A stretch of DNA of 64,000 nucleotides from CAISCU01 sp943361925 (GCA_943361925.1 CALRIT020000006.1:1-64000), one strand, 5' to 3'. Shown: positions 45,058 to 53,378, numbered from the stretch's first letter. The notes: generated by a model not told the origin, from the sequence alone. Numbers and translations are program-made.

Positions 45058-46901
45058 GATAATTCTTTATATACCTTTTCAATTTCTTGTGCTAAATTGA
45101 TCGCTTTTAAATTCAGTCTATCTAATCCTTGATGTCTTTCCTTCATTTCCGCCAAAAACTCTACTTCTGTCAAACCATCCTCTTCAATCACAACACCCAC
45201 ATAGCGGCCGGGGTTCATGCTCCAGTCTTGCTCTTCTATTTCAGACAGTGTTGCAGCCTTGCATAAGCCTGTAACATCTTCATAAACGCCATTTGGAAAG
45301 CGTTCGTTCAACCATTGTATTTGGGCCTCAAAATAAAGTTGCTTATCGTGTAAAGCTTTGTATTGTTTATCGGCTTCCTCAACTTGTTTTTCCCAACGCT
45401 TCAATTCCTTTTCTTTCTCCTTACTATCATTTGTATTTTCGGGCTTCTCTTTTTTGAGTTGTTCTAGTACTTTTAATTGAGCTGTAGCTTGTGTTGCATA
45501 ATCATGCGCCTTGTCTTTGTAATTATTTAATAAAGAGTTGAGGCGTTCTGTTTCGCCGCGAAACAAACGGAAAATGGTGGCAATGTTTTGTATATGCTCT
45601 TCAGTAAATTCACGCAAGGCACGGGTAACCTGCCTAAAAATATTACGGGCATCTACAAACAATATTTTATGTTCTGTGCCTGCATTGCTTTTATCAAAAA
45701 ACCAAAGTGTAGCAGGTAAAGTAACAGTGTAAAACATATTCTTTGGTAATGTCAGCATGGCATCAATAACACCACTTTTAACAAGGTTCTTTCTGATATC
45801 AGCCTCGCTGTTTCTGGCATCACTAGCAGAGTTAGCCATTACCAAAGCCGCTCTTCCTGCAGGTTTTAAAGAAGTAGCAAACAAATTAATCCAGAGGTAA
45901 TTGGCATTGGGCACCGTATTTAAATCTTTCTCTTTTCCCTTTTTGGCCGCACTCTTAGTTTTATTTTGCGGTATACCATATTCATTAAAACGTGTTTGGT
46001 CTTTTACTCTGTCAAGGTTTACATCATCCACATTAAATGGAGGATTGGCCATCACATAATCAAACTTTTGATAGCTGTTAAAAGGGTCTTCATAATAACT
46101 ATTGGCAGGTTTAATTTCACCACGTAAACCGTTTACTGCAATGTTCATTCTTGCCAGTTTAACTGTTTCCGGTGTTCGTTCGGTGCCATATACCATCAGA
46201 TCTTTGGTATCTGTATCATTTAGTTCTTCTCTTCTTCTATCAACAAAATAAGAGCTTTGAACAAACATACCAGCACTACCACAAGCAGGGTCAAAGATGG
46301 TTCCTTTGTAAGGCTCAATAACTTCTACCATCAACTTTACAACCGAAGTAGGCGTAAAGAACTCTCCTCCACCTTGTCCTTCAGCCAATGCAAACTCACT
46401 CAGAAAATATTCATAAACTTTACCAAATACATCACCTGTGGTTTCCTCGGGAATATTGGCAAATATTTTCAATAAAGATTTTGGTAAGGTTCTATCATCT
46501 GGTGAATACAGTTTAAAGTATTCATCTTTGGGTAGACTATCGAGAAGCTCAGGTTTGTACTTCTCTATTTCTTCCATTGCATGTTTGATAGCTTTTGCAA
46601 TATCTTCTTCTTCAGGCAATGAAAGTAAGTAGTCGTATTGAGCTTCTTTAGGTAAATAAAATCCACATTTAGCAATTGCAATTTCAGACTCACTTTGTTG
46701 CATTCTACTACCTTTTTGGGCTTTTAACTCAGCTTCAATTTCTGGCATAATACGTTTATAACGGATTGAAGCAAAACGAAGGAATATGAGCCCAAGAATT
46801 GGTGTGGCATATTCACTTGCTTTTAATCCACTATCAACACGTAATTTATCTGCCGCCTGCCATAGGGTGTTTTCTAATTCTTTTAATTGATCTGCTGTCA
46901 T
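45051..46901 (-). CDS. hsdM: Type I restriction-modification DNA adenine methyltransferase subunit
   Basis: This 616-residue N6-adenine methylase has an N-terminal helical HsdM_N domain (about 1-150), the SAM-binding motif FDPACGSAGMFVQSS and the catalytic NPPF (FDYVMANPPFN, about residue 285). An extended coiled-coil region (about 455-530, rich in Lys, Glu and Gln) lies near the C-terminus. It heads the operon. A perfect Shine-Dalgarno sequence lies at 46911-46921. It methylates the host sites that HsdS recognises and so protects them from HsdR. Confidence 0.95.
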   Translation of the reverse strand: MTADQLKELENTLWQAADKLRVDSGLKASEYATPILGLIFLRFASIRYKRIMPEIEAELKAQKGSRMQQSESEIAIAKCGFYLPKEAQYDYLLSLPEEEDIAKAIKHAMEEIEKYKPELLDSLPKDEYFKLYSPDDRTLPKSLLKIFANIPEETTGDVFGKVYEYFLSEFALAEGQGGGEFFTPTSVVKLMVEVIEPYKGTIFDPACGSAGMFVQSSYFVDRRREELNDTDTKDLMVYGTERTPETVKLARMNIAVNGLRGEIKPANSYYEDPFNSYQKFDYVMANPPFNVDDVNLDRVKDQTRFNEYGIPQNKTKSAAKKGKEKDLNTVPNANYLWINLFATSLKPAGRAALVMANSASDARNSEADIRKNLVKSGVIDAMLTLPKNMFYTVTLPATLWFFDKSNAGTEHKILFVDARNIFRQVTRALREFTEEHIQNIATIFRLFRGETERLNSLLNNYKDKAHDYATQATAQLKVLEQLKKEKPENTNDSKEKEKELKRWEKQVEEADKQYKALHDKQLYFEAQIQWLNERFPNGVYEDVTGLCKAATLSEIEEQDWSMNPGRYVGVVIEEDGLTEVEFLAEMKERHQGLDRLNLKAINLAQEIEKVYKELSC

Positions 46902-46910
46902 TTCTAATTA

Positions 46911-46921
46911 ATTACCTCCTT
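46911..46921 (-). promoter_or_regulatory. Strong Shine-Dalgarno sequence before hsdM
   Basis: Read on the minus strand, AAGGAGGTAAT lies nine bases before the hsdM start. This is a near-perfect complement of the 16S rRNA 3' end. Bacteroidota genes normally lack such sites, so this supports the chosen start and hints that the island comes from elsewhere or needs high early translation of the protective methylase. Confidence 0.7.
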
Positions 46922-47122
46922 ACTTACACTTATTTATTACTTTGCACCAGTTTGAATATAACCTTGGTTTAATAAATGAAACCGAATTACAATATGTTTA
47001 ATGGTTTCAATTTTTACTATTTAATGCATATTTAGCTATAAAAATATTGTTTTACACTTAATAAAATCAAGAATTTTTGAACTATGTCTTTCTCAAAAGT
47101 TTTAATTCTAATAATAATTTAA

Positions 47123-47758
47123 TTAACTCCCCCACTTCACCTCCACTCCCATTCCCACCAAGCTCCAGTATTCTTCCGGACTCATCAGGCCGAAGCGGTC
47201 GAAGACAAAGGCTTGCAGGTATTTGAGTTGACTGTCTTCGAGGAAGTTTTGTGCCAACCTATTTAGTTTGGCATCGTGTTGTACCAAGCGACCAATGGCA
47301 TCCAGGGTTTTATCGTATTTGGTTTTGTTGAATTCCTCTAAAATATAATCCAGGGTATCACGTGATTTTAACAAGACATGCTCATAAATAAACAGCGTGT
47401 AAATGTGAATGGGAATTTTTAATTCAGGTAGTACTTCATTGGCTGGTAATAAATTCTCCTGAGCTTTTAGTAAGAGTTGTTTATCGGTTATGGCAGAACT
47501 TTTTAAATAAGATGAGGCTTCCATTTTCAATAAGGAAATGGTGATGTCAATTTCCCAATCATCCAAATCATCTGAAAACTCAAAAAAGTTTAAATAGCGC
47601 TGACAAACAGGTAAGCCAAATTGTGCCAATATCTCTTCTTCTAAGGCTATGATTTCTTCAAACAACAAACCATTGAATTCTGGTCCACCAGCCGCTCGCA
47701 GCAATTGCTGGTTCTTAGCAAGCGAGTACATATTCAGTTTCAACAAATTATAATTCAT
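47123..47758 (-). CDS. Unknown partner of the FtsZ-like protein
   Basis: The frame is open from 47785, but ATG at 47758 (MNYNLLKLNMYSLA) is the likely start; it overlaps the end of the FtsZ-like gene by 11 bp. The product is 211 residues, acidic and almost wholly helical (for example EFNGLLFEEIIALEEEIL and LNFFEFSDDLDDWEIDI), with no signal peptide or known motif. I do not recognise it. The overlap means the two proteins are probably made as a pair. Confidence 0.65.
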   Translation of the reverse strand: MNYNLLKLNMYSLAKNQQLLRAAGGPEFNGLLFEEIIALEEEILAQFGLPVCQRYLNFFEFSDDLDDWEIDITISLLKMEASSYLKSSAITDKQLLLKAQENLLPANEVLPELKIPIHIYTLFIYEHVLLKSRDTLDYILEEFNKTKYDKTLDAIGRLVQHDAKLNRLAQNFLEDSQLKYLQAFVFDRFGLMSPEEYWSLVGMGVEVKWGS

Positions 47759-48380
47759 GGCAGATCTCCTCATGTATTTGGTCAAAAAAATTGGTCATCG
47801 TTAAATGCCCGTATTGTGCTTTGTATGTTTCTAAATCAACAAATTTTATTTGTGAAAAATCACGGTATTGTTCAACAAAGGATTGGATATTTTTTCTTTC
47901 ATTTTTTCGCTTGAATTCAAAGGGCAAAAACACAATGGCTTTGAAAGGAATATCAGCATCCAATAATTCCTGCAACAAGGTTTTCATTAAAAATGTGCCT
48001 GTGAGTCCACCTAAGCCTGCAACCAAAACAAAGTCTTCTAGCTTCATAAAATTTTCTTTAACCAAATCACTGTTTGTAAAATGATTCCAGGTTAAATTGC
48101 TATCAAATCCACTTAAACGATTTCCGGAATTTATAAGTTTTGTTTGAAAGGGAATCCAATTGAATTTTGACTCATAAGCCAAAAGAATTTTAGCATTGAT
48201 AGATGTATAATTTCCCTTGATACCTTTCAAAAAAGCATATTCAAGAAAATTGGTTCCTGCCCCGCCCATCCCAATAAAATGGCGCTTTGTAACAGATGAT
48301 TCATTTGCAAAAATGTCTTTGGGCAAAGCGGAACCCAGTCCCATTAAACCCAATGTTTTTAAGAGTGTTCTTCGTTTCAT
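47748..48380 (-). CDS. FtsZ/tubulin-like GTPase-fold protein with Tat-type signal
   Basis: Started at ATG 48380, the 210-residue protein opens with KRRTLLKTLGLMGLGSALP, a twin-arginine signal or anchor pattern. Then comes an FtsZ-like nucleotide-binding domain: FIGMGGAGTNFLEY (35-48; FtsZ has GVGGGGxNAV), the T4 phosphate loop GLGGLTGT (122-129; FtsZ GxGGGTGTG) and, after it, AIVFLPFEFKRKNER, matching the VVTxPFxFEGxxR strand. It stops after the GTPase domain, so the FtsZ C-terminal domain is missing and filament formation like FtsZ is doubtful. A Tat signal on a cytoskeletal fold is unexpected. The upstream start at 48404 is possible. It overlaps its partner gene by 11 bp. Confidence 0.75.
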   Translation of the reverse strand: MKRRTLLKTLGLMGLGSALPKDIFANESSVTKRHFIGMGGAGTNFLEYAFLKGIKGNYTSINAKILLAYESKFNWIPFQTKLINSGNRLSGFDSNLTWNHFTNSDLVKENFMKLEDFVLVAGLGGLTGTFLMKTLLQELLDADIPFKAIVFLPFEFKRKNERKNIQSFVEQYRDFSQIKFVDLETYKAQYGHLTMTNFFDQIHEEICHEL

Positions 48381-48442
48381 TTTTTTCAATGCAAGAAAGA
48401 ACATGGGTCTGCCAAACTATGTCGTTGCTTTAACGAAAGTTC

Positions 48443-49342
48443 TTATTTGTATAATCCTATAGTAGCTTTTAACAATTCAAAAATTTCAGTTTGAAGAGAT
48501 TTTGGTTCCAGCACTTTTACCTGATCAGCCATCATTAAAATACGCTGCATCAATTCATAATTGGGAATGAGGTATAAAACAAAAACCACCCTTTCTTCAC
48601 TCTCCGACTCCACATATTGAGTGTCATGTAAAGGAGCTGCTTTTAAATACCTGGCTTGTAAGGTTGTCATTTCCAGCTTCACTTTCACGGGTTTTGAATC
48701 GGAATAATTCAAACCAATAATTTGCTCAAACTTCTTCTTGATATCCGAATGATTCTGTTTAGGAAAATTCTTCTTTACAATGTTTACATCAGAAAGTCTG
48801 TCAATACCAAAAGTTCTGGTTTCACCATTTTTTATTTCACCAATCACATACCAGCGTTGCAGGTATTGCTTTAACAAAATGGGTTTGATATGATAAGAAG
48901 TTGTCTTTTCGGTATGGTAATTAAAATGAGAAAAATTGAGAAAATACTTCTGTTGAATAGCAAATAAAATATCACGTAAATACTGAATTCCTGTACTGGA
49001 AACCCTGTTTTCAAACAAAATATATTCAGATAATTCCAACAGATTTTTATAATTCTGAATAGGCAATCCTGCTGTTTCAGAAAGATGAAGTAAATTCAAA
49101 AGACGTTCAACTTCATGTGCATCCGACTCCTTTAATTCATAACCTTTTTTAATAGAACTATAAACAATTTCCAATCCGAATTCATTGCGTAATTGTTCGA
49201 TATACCGTGTAATAGAACGTTCAGATTTCACAAAATCATGGGTACATAAATACGCTGCTAATTCCTTCAAAGAAGCAGAATTATTGGCCTTCAATCGTTC
49301 AACTAAAAGAGAAAATATTCGTATGGTAGAATGGGTAGGCAT
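48443..49342 (-). CDS. WYL-domain transcriptional regulator
   Basis: This 299-residue protein has an N-terminal winged HTH (about 1-65, STIRIFSLLVERLKANN and the SERSITRYIEQL recognition helix), a WYL domain (about 140-200, YLQRWYVIGEIKNGETRTFGIDR) and a WCX C-terminal extension. WYL proteins sense ligands, possibly nucleotides or single-stranded DNA, and often control defence genes. It precedes the FtsZ-like gene on the same strand with a gap of about 60 bp, so it may regulate that cassette. Confidence 0.88.
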   Translation of the reverse strand: MPTHSTIRIFSLLVERLKANNSASLKELAAYLCTHDFVKSERSITRYIEQLRNEFGLEIVYSSIKKGYELKESDAHEVERLLNLLHLSETAGLPIQNYKNLLELSEYILFENRVSSTGIQYLRDILFAIQQKYFLNFSHFNYHTEKTTSYHIKPILLKQYLQRWYVIGEIKNGETRTFGIDRLSDVNIVKKNFPKQNHSDIKKKFEQIIGLNYSDSKPVKVKLEMTTLQARYLKAAPLHDTQYVESESEERVVFVLYLIPNYELMQRILMMADQVKVLEPKSLQTEIFELLKATIGLYK

Positions 49343-49430
49343 GGTTTAATAAATTGTGGTATCAATATTAAATAAAATTATGTAGAAGCGAATGGAATTA
49401 AAATGATGGTTGGTGTTTTGAATTTTACAT

Positions 49431-49927
49431 TTTCTTCGGGGGATAAATACACGATTACCCCGGGATAAATCCACGGGGCAATTAAATTTCATTGGCGACA
49501 ATAATACCCCGACCCCGCGATAATTACACGATTACCCCGGGATAAATCCACGGGGTAATTAAATTCCATTGGAAACAATAAATAACATTATCCAAATTTA
49601 CCCTGGGATAAATCCATAGGGCTACGAAAATCGGTTGGCGACAAAAATTCCAAATGACAATAAAAAACATTCATCCCAACAAATTACCCCGTGATAAATC
49701 CACGGGGCAATTAAAATCGGTTGGCGACAATATTCCCAAATGACTATGAAAAATATTCATCCCAACAAATCGTGCTGACATCAATAGCCATGTTGGCTTT
49801 AGCCCATGGATATTGATGTATTAAATCCGTTGGCAACATTAATTCCAAATGACAATAAAAAATAATCATCCAAACAAATCGTGCTGACATCAATAGCCAT
49901 GCGGCTTTAGCCCATGGAAATTGATGT
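49431..49927. repeat. Array of alternating hairpin units
   Basis: Spacer sequence (TTGGCGACAA ... CCAAATGACAATAAAAAA ... CATCCCAACAAAT) repeats at about 49492, 49569, 49634, 49719 and 49829. Between the spacers sit hairpins of two kinds. One is CCCCGGGATAAATCCACGGGG (about 49458-49478, 49535-49555, a variant near 49600 and CCCCGTGATAAATCCACGGG near 49687), plus two decayed pieces. The other is ACATCAATAGCCATG...ATTGATGT around GGCTTTAGCC (49778-49819 and 49887-49927). No genes. Spacing is irregular, 65-110 bp, and there are no unique spacers, so it is not CRISPR. Confidence 0.75.
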
Positions 49928-49938
49928 TATAATAAAAA

Positions 49939-49967
49939 CAAAAAACCTGCCCCCTTTCGGAAGCAGG
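49939..49967 (-). terminator. Intrinsic terminator of the TPR gene
   Basis: On the minus strand CCTGCTTCC pairs with GGGGGCAGG (two G-T pairs) around a GAAA loop, followed by a run of six T. It lies 38 bases after the stop of the TPR gene. Confidence 0.85.
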
Positions 49968-50004
49968 AATTAAGGTATCAATCAAATTTACAAGCGGTAA
50001 ATTT

Positions 50005-50700
50005 CTAAGCTAAGGCTTCAAGAATTTTGAATCTTTCCAATTCAAAACTTTGAGCTTTTTTGATGTCTTGTAAACCATATTCAACTTTGTTTAACATCAT
50101 CCAGCAACGTGCTCTTTCTCTATAAGCTTCAGCATGTTCTTTGTTTAATTGAATGGTGATATCAAGGCTCTTTTTTGCTTCAGAAAATCTACCCATTTTT
50201 ATTAAAACCAATGCTTCCTGAAAATGAGATGCCGACTCAAAAGGCAACATATCTAGGGCTTCTTTAACTGTTCTTAATGCCAGTTCCTGTTCGCCTTTTA
50301 ACAAGTATAATTCAGATAAATGAACAATAATATCAGATTTGGTATAGGCATCAGCAGCCATCTCTAATGATTGAAATAACAATCCTTCTGCCAAATCATA
50401 ATCCAATCCCGATAAATAATAATCAGACATGGCAATCATACATGAAACTGAATTTGGATTTTTAAACAACAAATTGCTGAATAAATCGCCGGCCTTTTCA
50501 TGCTCTCCTGTATGAAGAAAACAATATGCCCTGATTAATTGCGCTTCCAAATGGTTTGAATTGAATAACAAATAAGAATTACTTAAATGAAGAGCCGTTT
50601 CAAAGAAATTCCACTTCATAGCAGAATGTGCTTTGGCTAATAAATGACGTGGTTCAACCAGACTTTGTGTTACTTGCGAAATCGTTTGTGTGTGTGACAT
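50005..50700 (-). CDS. Tetratricopeptide-repeat protein
   Basis: This 231-residue cytoplasmic protein is built of about five or six TPR units from residue 20 to 225, for example MKWNFFETALHLSNSYLLFN, EAQLIRAYCFLHTGEHEKAG and ALVLIKMGRFSEAKKSLD. TPRs mediate protein contacts; no enzymatic domain is fused. It is monocistronic, with its own terminator, and is divergent from the WYL regulator gene. The function is unknown. Confidence 0.85.
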   Translation of the reverse strand: MSHTQTISQVTQSLVEPRHLLAKAHSAMKWNFFETALHLSNSYLLFNSNHLEAQLIRAYCFLHTGEHEKAGDLFSNLLFKNPNSVSCMIAMSDYYLSGLDYDLAEGLLFQSLEMAADAYTKSDIIVHLSELYLLKGEQELALRTVKEALDMLPFESASHFQEALVLIKMGRFSEAKKSLDITIQLNKEHAEAYRERARCWMMLNKVEYGLQDIKKAQSFELERFKILEALA

Positions 50701-50806
50701 ATTCTTTTCTTTTTAGTGATTTGATGATTCAAAATTGCAAGTCTTCCCCGCATTCTATCTGCGGGCTGAATCTATTGATTTCATTAGGTTAATTAGAATA
50801 TGTTGC

Positions 50807-50814
50807 TAATTTTG
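50807..50814 (+). promoter_or_regulatory. -7 box just before the WYL-mazG start
   Basis: TAATTTTG fits TAnnTTTG and ends only four bases before the ATG at 50819. If used, transcription would begin at or inside the start codon region, giving a leaderless mRNA, as for the gene at 691. No clear TTG lies at the -33 distance. Confidence 0.4.
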
Positions 50815-50818
50815 CGGT

Positions 50819-51823
50819 ATGCCGAAGAATAAAAATGCATTAATGCGTTACAGAATCATTGATGCCTGTCTTAGAAACAAGTTCAAACGTTATCCAAATA
50901 AGTTCGATTTTATGCGGGCTTGCGAAAACTTAGGTGCGATTTCACTAAGAACTGTCGAGAAAGACATCTACGATATGATGTACGATGAGGAATTGGGTTA
51001 CAATGCTCCAATTGTTTATTCAAGAGCAGAAAAAGGTTATTATTATGATGACCCCAATTATTCTATCAACCAGTTTCCAATTCAGGAATCCGATTTATCA
51101 GCACTGGAATTTGCTTGCTCTATATTAAGACAATTTGGAAACATAGATCCGGCTCGTCAATTACTTGAATCAATAGACAAAATGGAAACCTTTATGCGGG
51201 CTTCTCATTCACTTGAATCTGATTCATGGCAATTATATATACAAGCAGAAAAAAGTCTGGGTGAAGGTGGAATGGACTTTATGGGTCCGATTTTAGATGC
51301 CATTCGCTCAAAAAATAAGTGTTTCATCAAGTACCAAAGATTTAATAGTGAAGAAGAGAAATCATACATCTTCCATCCTTATGTTTTAAAACAATACCGA
51401 AATCGTTGGTATGTGATTGGTTATTTCGAAAACAGAAAAGCCAGTGGAACTTTTGCTTTGGATAGAATTCAAAGTCTGGAACCATTAAAAGAGAATTTTA
51501 TTATTGATAAAAATTTCAGCTCCGAAAATTACTTCAGGTATTCTTTTGGAATCAGTGTTCAACAGAATCAAAAACCAGAAAAAATTAAACTGAGCTTTCA
51601 TCCCAACGAGGCTCCGTTTATTAAAAGTCAGCCTTTACACCAAAGCCAGAAAATTGTGCTTGAATCGGAAAAGGAGTTTATTATTGAATTAGAAGTTTGG
51701 ATTGGATTTGAATTGATAAACAGCATTTTGGGATTTGGAAAACAAGTTAAAGTTCTTGAACCACTTTCACTTCAACAAGAAATCATAGAACATTACAAGA
51801 ATGCCTTAAATTTGTACCCTTAA
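50819..51823 (+). CDS. WYL-domain transcriptional regulator
   Basis: This 334-residue protein has an N-terminal HTH (about 1-70, with ISLRTVEKDIYDMMYDEELG), a linker, a WYL domain (about 170-225: KSYIFHPYVLKQYRNRWYVI, then TFALDRIQSLE) and a C-terminal WCX extension. It differs from the other WYL protein in the window at most positions. It lies 11 bp before mazG, so the two are probably co-transcribed; this arrangement is common in Bacteroidota chromosomes and does not by itself indicate defence. Confidence 0.88.
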   Translation: MPKNKNALMRYRIIDACLRNKFKRYPNKFDFMRACENLGAISLRTVEKDIYDMMYDEELGYNAPIVYSRAEKGYYYDDPNYSINQFPIQESDLSALEFACSILRQFGNIDPARQLLESIDKMETFMRASHSLESDSWQLYIQAEKSLGEGGMDFMGPILDAIRSKNKCFIKYQRFNSEEEKSYIFHPYVLKQYRNRWYVIGYFENRKASGTFALDRIQSLEPLKENFIIDKNFSSENYFRYSFGISVQQNQKPEKIKLSFHPNEAPFIKSQPLHQSQKIVLESEKEFIIELEVWIGFELINSILGFGKQVKVLEPLSLQQEIIEHYKNALNLYP

Positions 51824-51834
51824 TCAATTTCACA

Positions 51835-52617
51835 ATGCATTCAAAAGCACAAAAACTAGAAGCTTTCTCAAGGTTATTGGATATCATGGACGAATTAAGA
51901 GTAAAATGTCCTTGGGATAAAAAACAAACTTTTGAATCATTAAGGCATCTTACCATAGAAGAAACATATGAAATGAGTGATGCCATTATTCAGGGAAATC
52001 TGACAGAATTAAAAAAAGAATTGGGTGATGTTTTGTTACATATCGTTTTTTATGCAAGAATTGCCAGCGAAGAAAAACACTTTGATATTGGCCATGTAAT
52101 TCACTCATTGTGCGACAAACTCATAGTGCGACATCCACATATTTATGGCGATGTAAAAGCCGAAACCGAGGAACAGGTGAAAGAAAACTGGGAACAAATT
52201 AAACTAAAAGAGGGTAACAAATCGGTTTTAAGTGGCGTATCAAAAGGTACACCATCCATAGTAAAAGCACTTAGAATGCAGGAAAAAGCTGCTCAGGTAG
52301 GTTTTGATTGGGAAACGGCAGAGCAGGTTTGGGCGAAAGTTGATGAAGAAATGCTGGAATTTAAACATGAATTAAAGGAACAAAATCAACAAAAAGCCCA
52401 GGAAGAATTTGGTGATTTATTATTTGCCATGGTGAATTTAGCCAGAAAAAATAACCTGAATCCGGATGATGCTTTGGAGTATACCAATCAGAAATTCCAA
52501 AAAAGATTCATGTATATTGAAGAAAAAGCCAAGGAAGCTGGAAGAAACTTAACCGAAATGAGTTTGGAAGAGATGGATGAAATCTGGAATCAGGCAAAGA
52601 AAAATTTACTCAATTAG
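51835..52617 (+). CDS. mazG: Nucleoside triphosphate pyrophosphohydrolase MazG
   Basis: This 260-residue protein with two MazG domains hydrolyses (d)NTPs to monophosphates and pyrophosphate, cleaning the nucleotide pool. The N-terminal domain shows CPWDKKQTFESLRHLTIEE and the metal motif EETYEMSDAI...ELGDVLLH (ExxE...ExxD). The C-terminal domain repeats it as ADEEMLEFKHEL-like VDEEMLEFKHEL...EEFGDLLFAM. It follows the WYL regulator in one operon. Confidence 0.95.
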   Translation: MHSKAQKLEAFSRLLDIMDELRVKCPWDKKQTFESLRHLTIEETYEMSDAIIQGNLTELKKELGDVLLHIVFYARIASEEKHFDIGHVIHSLCDKLIVRHPHIYGDVKAETEEQVKENWEQIKLKEGNKSVLSGVSKGTPSIVKALRMQEKAAQVGFDWETAEQVWAKVDEEMLEFKHELKEQNQQKAQEEFGDLLFAMVNLARKNNLNPDDALEYTNQKFQKRFMYIEEKAKEAGRNLTEMSLEEMDEIWNQAKKNLLN

Positions 52618-52709
52618 GTGCTATAAATCAACAAGTTAAGAAACAAAAAAGTGATGTTAAAAACAATTGAACTTATATCGTGTTTCAGAATTTGTTATAA
52701 ATAAAGCAC

Positions 52710-53039
52710 ATGGTACATAAAGTTACGGATTTAGAGTTCAGCGACTTATTAAAAAGTCAGGAGAAGATTGTTGTGAAGTATTTCGCAAACTGGTGTGGTT
52801 CATGCAGATTATTTGCACCGAAATTCACAAAATTATCTAATAAAGAAGAATATAGAGACATTCAATTTATTGAAGTAAATGCTGAAGAAAATCCAATAGC
52901 AAGAAGATTTGCCGGAGTTAGTAATCTTCCTTATTTTGCTATCATTAACAATGGTGAATTGGTAAAAGGAGATACAACTGCCAAAGAAGAACCAGTAGAA
53001 AATATGCTGAAAGAATTAAATGAAAAATCTATTGTTTAA
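52710..53039 (+). CDS. Thioredoxin-like protein
   Basis: This 109-residue thioredoxin-fold protein has the redox motif WCGSC (residues about 28-32, FANWCGSCRLFAPKF) and the cis-Pro loop SNLPYFAI. There is no signal peptide, so it should act in the cytoplasm as a thiol reductant. The motif CGSC differs from classical CGPC. It precedes a small conserved gene with a 96-bp gap that contains an inverted repeat. Confidence 0.9.
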   Translation: MVHKVTDLEFSDLLKSQEKIVVKYFANWCGSCRLFAPKFTKLSNKEEYRDIQFIEVNAEENPIARRFAGVSNLPYFAIINNGELVKGDTTAKEEPVENMLKELNEKSIV

Positions 53040-53055
53040 CAATTAATAATATATT

Positions 53056-53096
53056 GTGTAATAATTACACTAAGTATATAATTGTAATTATTACAC
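53056..53096. promoter_or_regulatory. Inverted repeat between thioredoxin and the 80-residue gene
   Basis: GTGTAATAATTACA (53056-53069) and TGTAATTATTACAC (53083-53096) are exact reverse complements 13 bases apart, and each half is itself nearly palindromic. ATTACAC(T/C)AAGTATAT also occurs as a direct repeat at 53063 and 53090. This looks like a protein-binding site more than a terminator, as no T-run follows. Confidence 0.5.
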
Positions 53097-53135
53097 CAAG
53101 TATATTTTACTTTCATCAAGAACACAGCTCAAATC

Positions 53136-53378
53136 ATGCAGGTATCCATCATAAAGTTTTTAGCAGAAAATTACAGTTTAATTGAACTCAAAAATGCTGA
53201 AGAAGCACTTTTGAACGAAAATCAACCCGAAATAGAAATTAACGGTAACGACGAATGTGAAAAACTAACCCATGTTTTAGCCACAATTGAGATTTTAGAG
53301 TCGATGGAAGCAAATAAAACTGATTTACGTCAGTGCATTCGAGAATTTTCTCAAAGAGTCCGAAATAGTATTTCATAA
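53136..53378 (+). CDS. Small conserved protein (DUF6952-like)
   Basis: This 80-residue acidic helical protein begins MQVSIIKFLAEN. Small proteins placed after a thioredoxin gene in Bacteroidota often belong to DUF6952, and the opening (x-VIKFL) and closing helix (LRQCIREFSQRVRNSI) fit that pattern loosely. No catalytic motif is seen and its role is unknown. The gene is real by position and clean start; the family link is tentative. Confidence 0.6.
   Translation: MQVSIIKFLAENYSLIELKNAEEALLNENQPEIEINGNDECEKLTHVLATIEILESMEANKTDLRQCIREFSQRVRNSIS

Noticed and set aside
49431..49927. Second CRISPR-like array
   Set aside because: The repeated parts are hairpins in a repeated spacer, with irregular 65-110-bp spacing and no unique spacer sequence.
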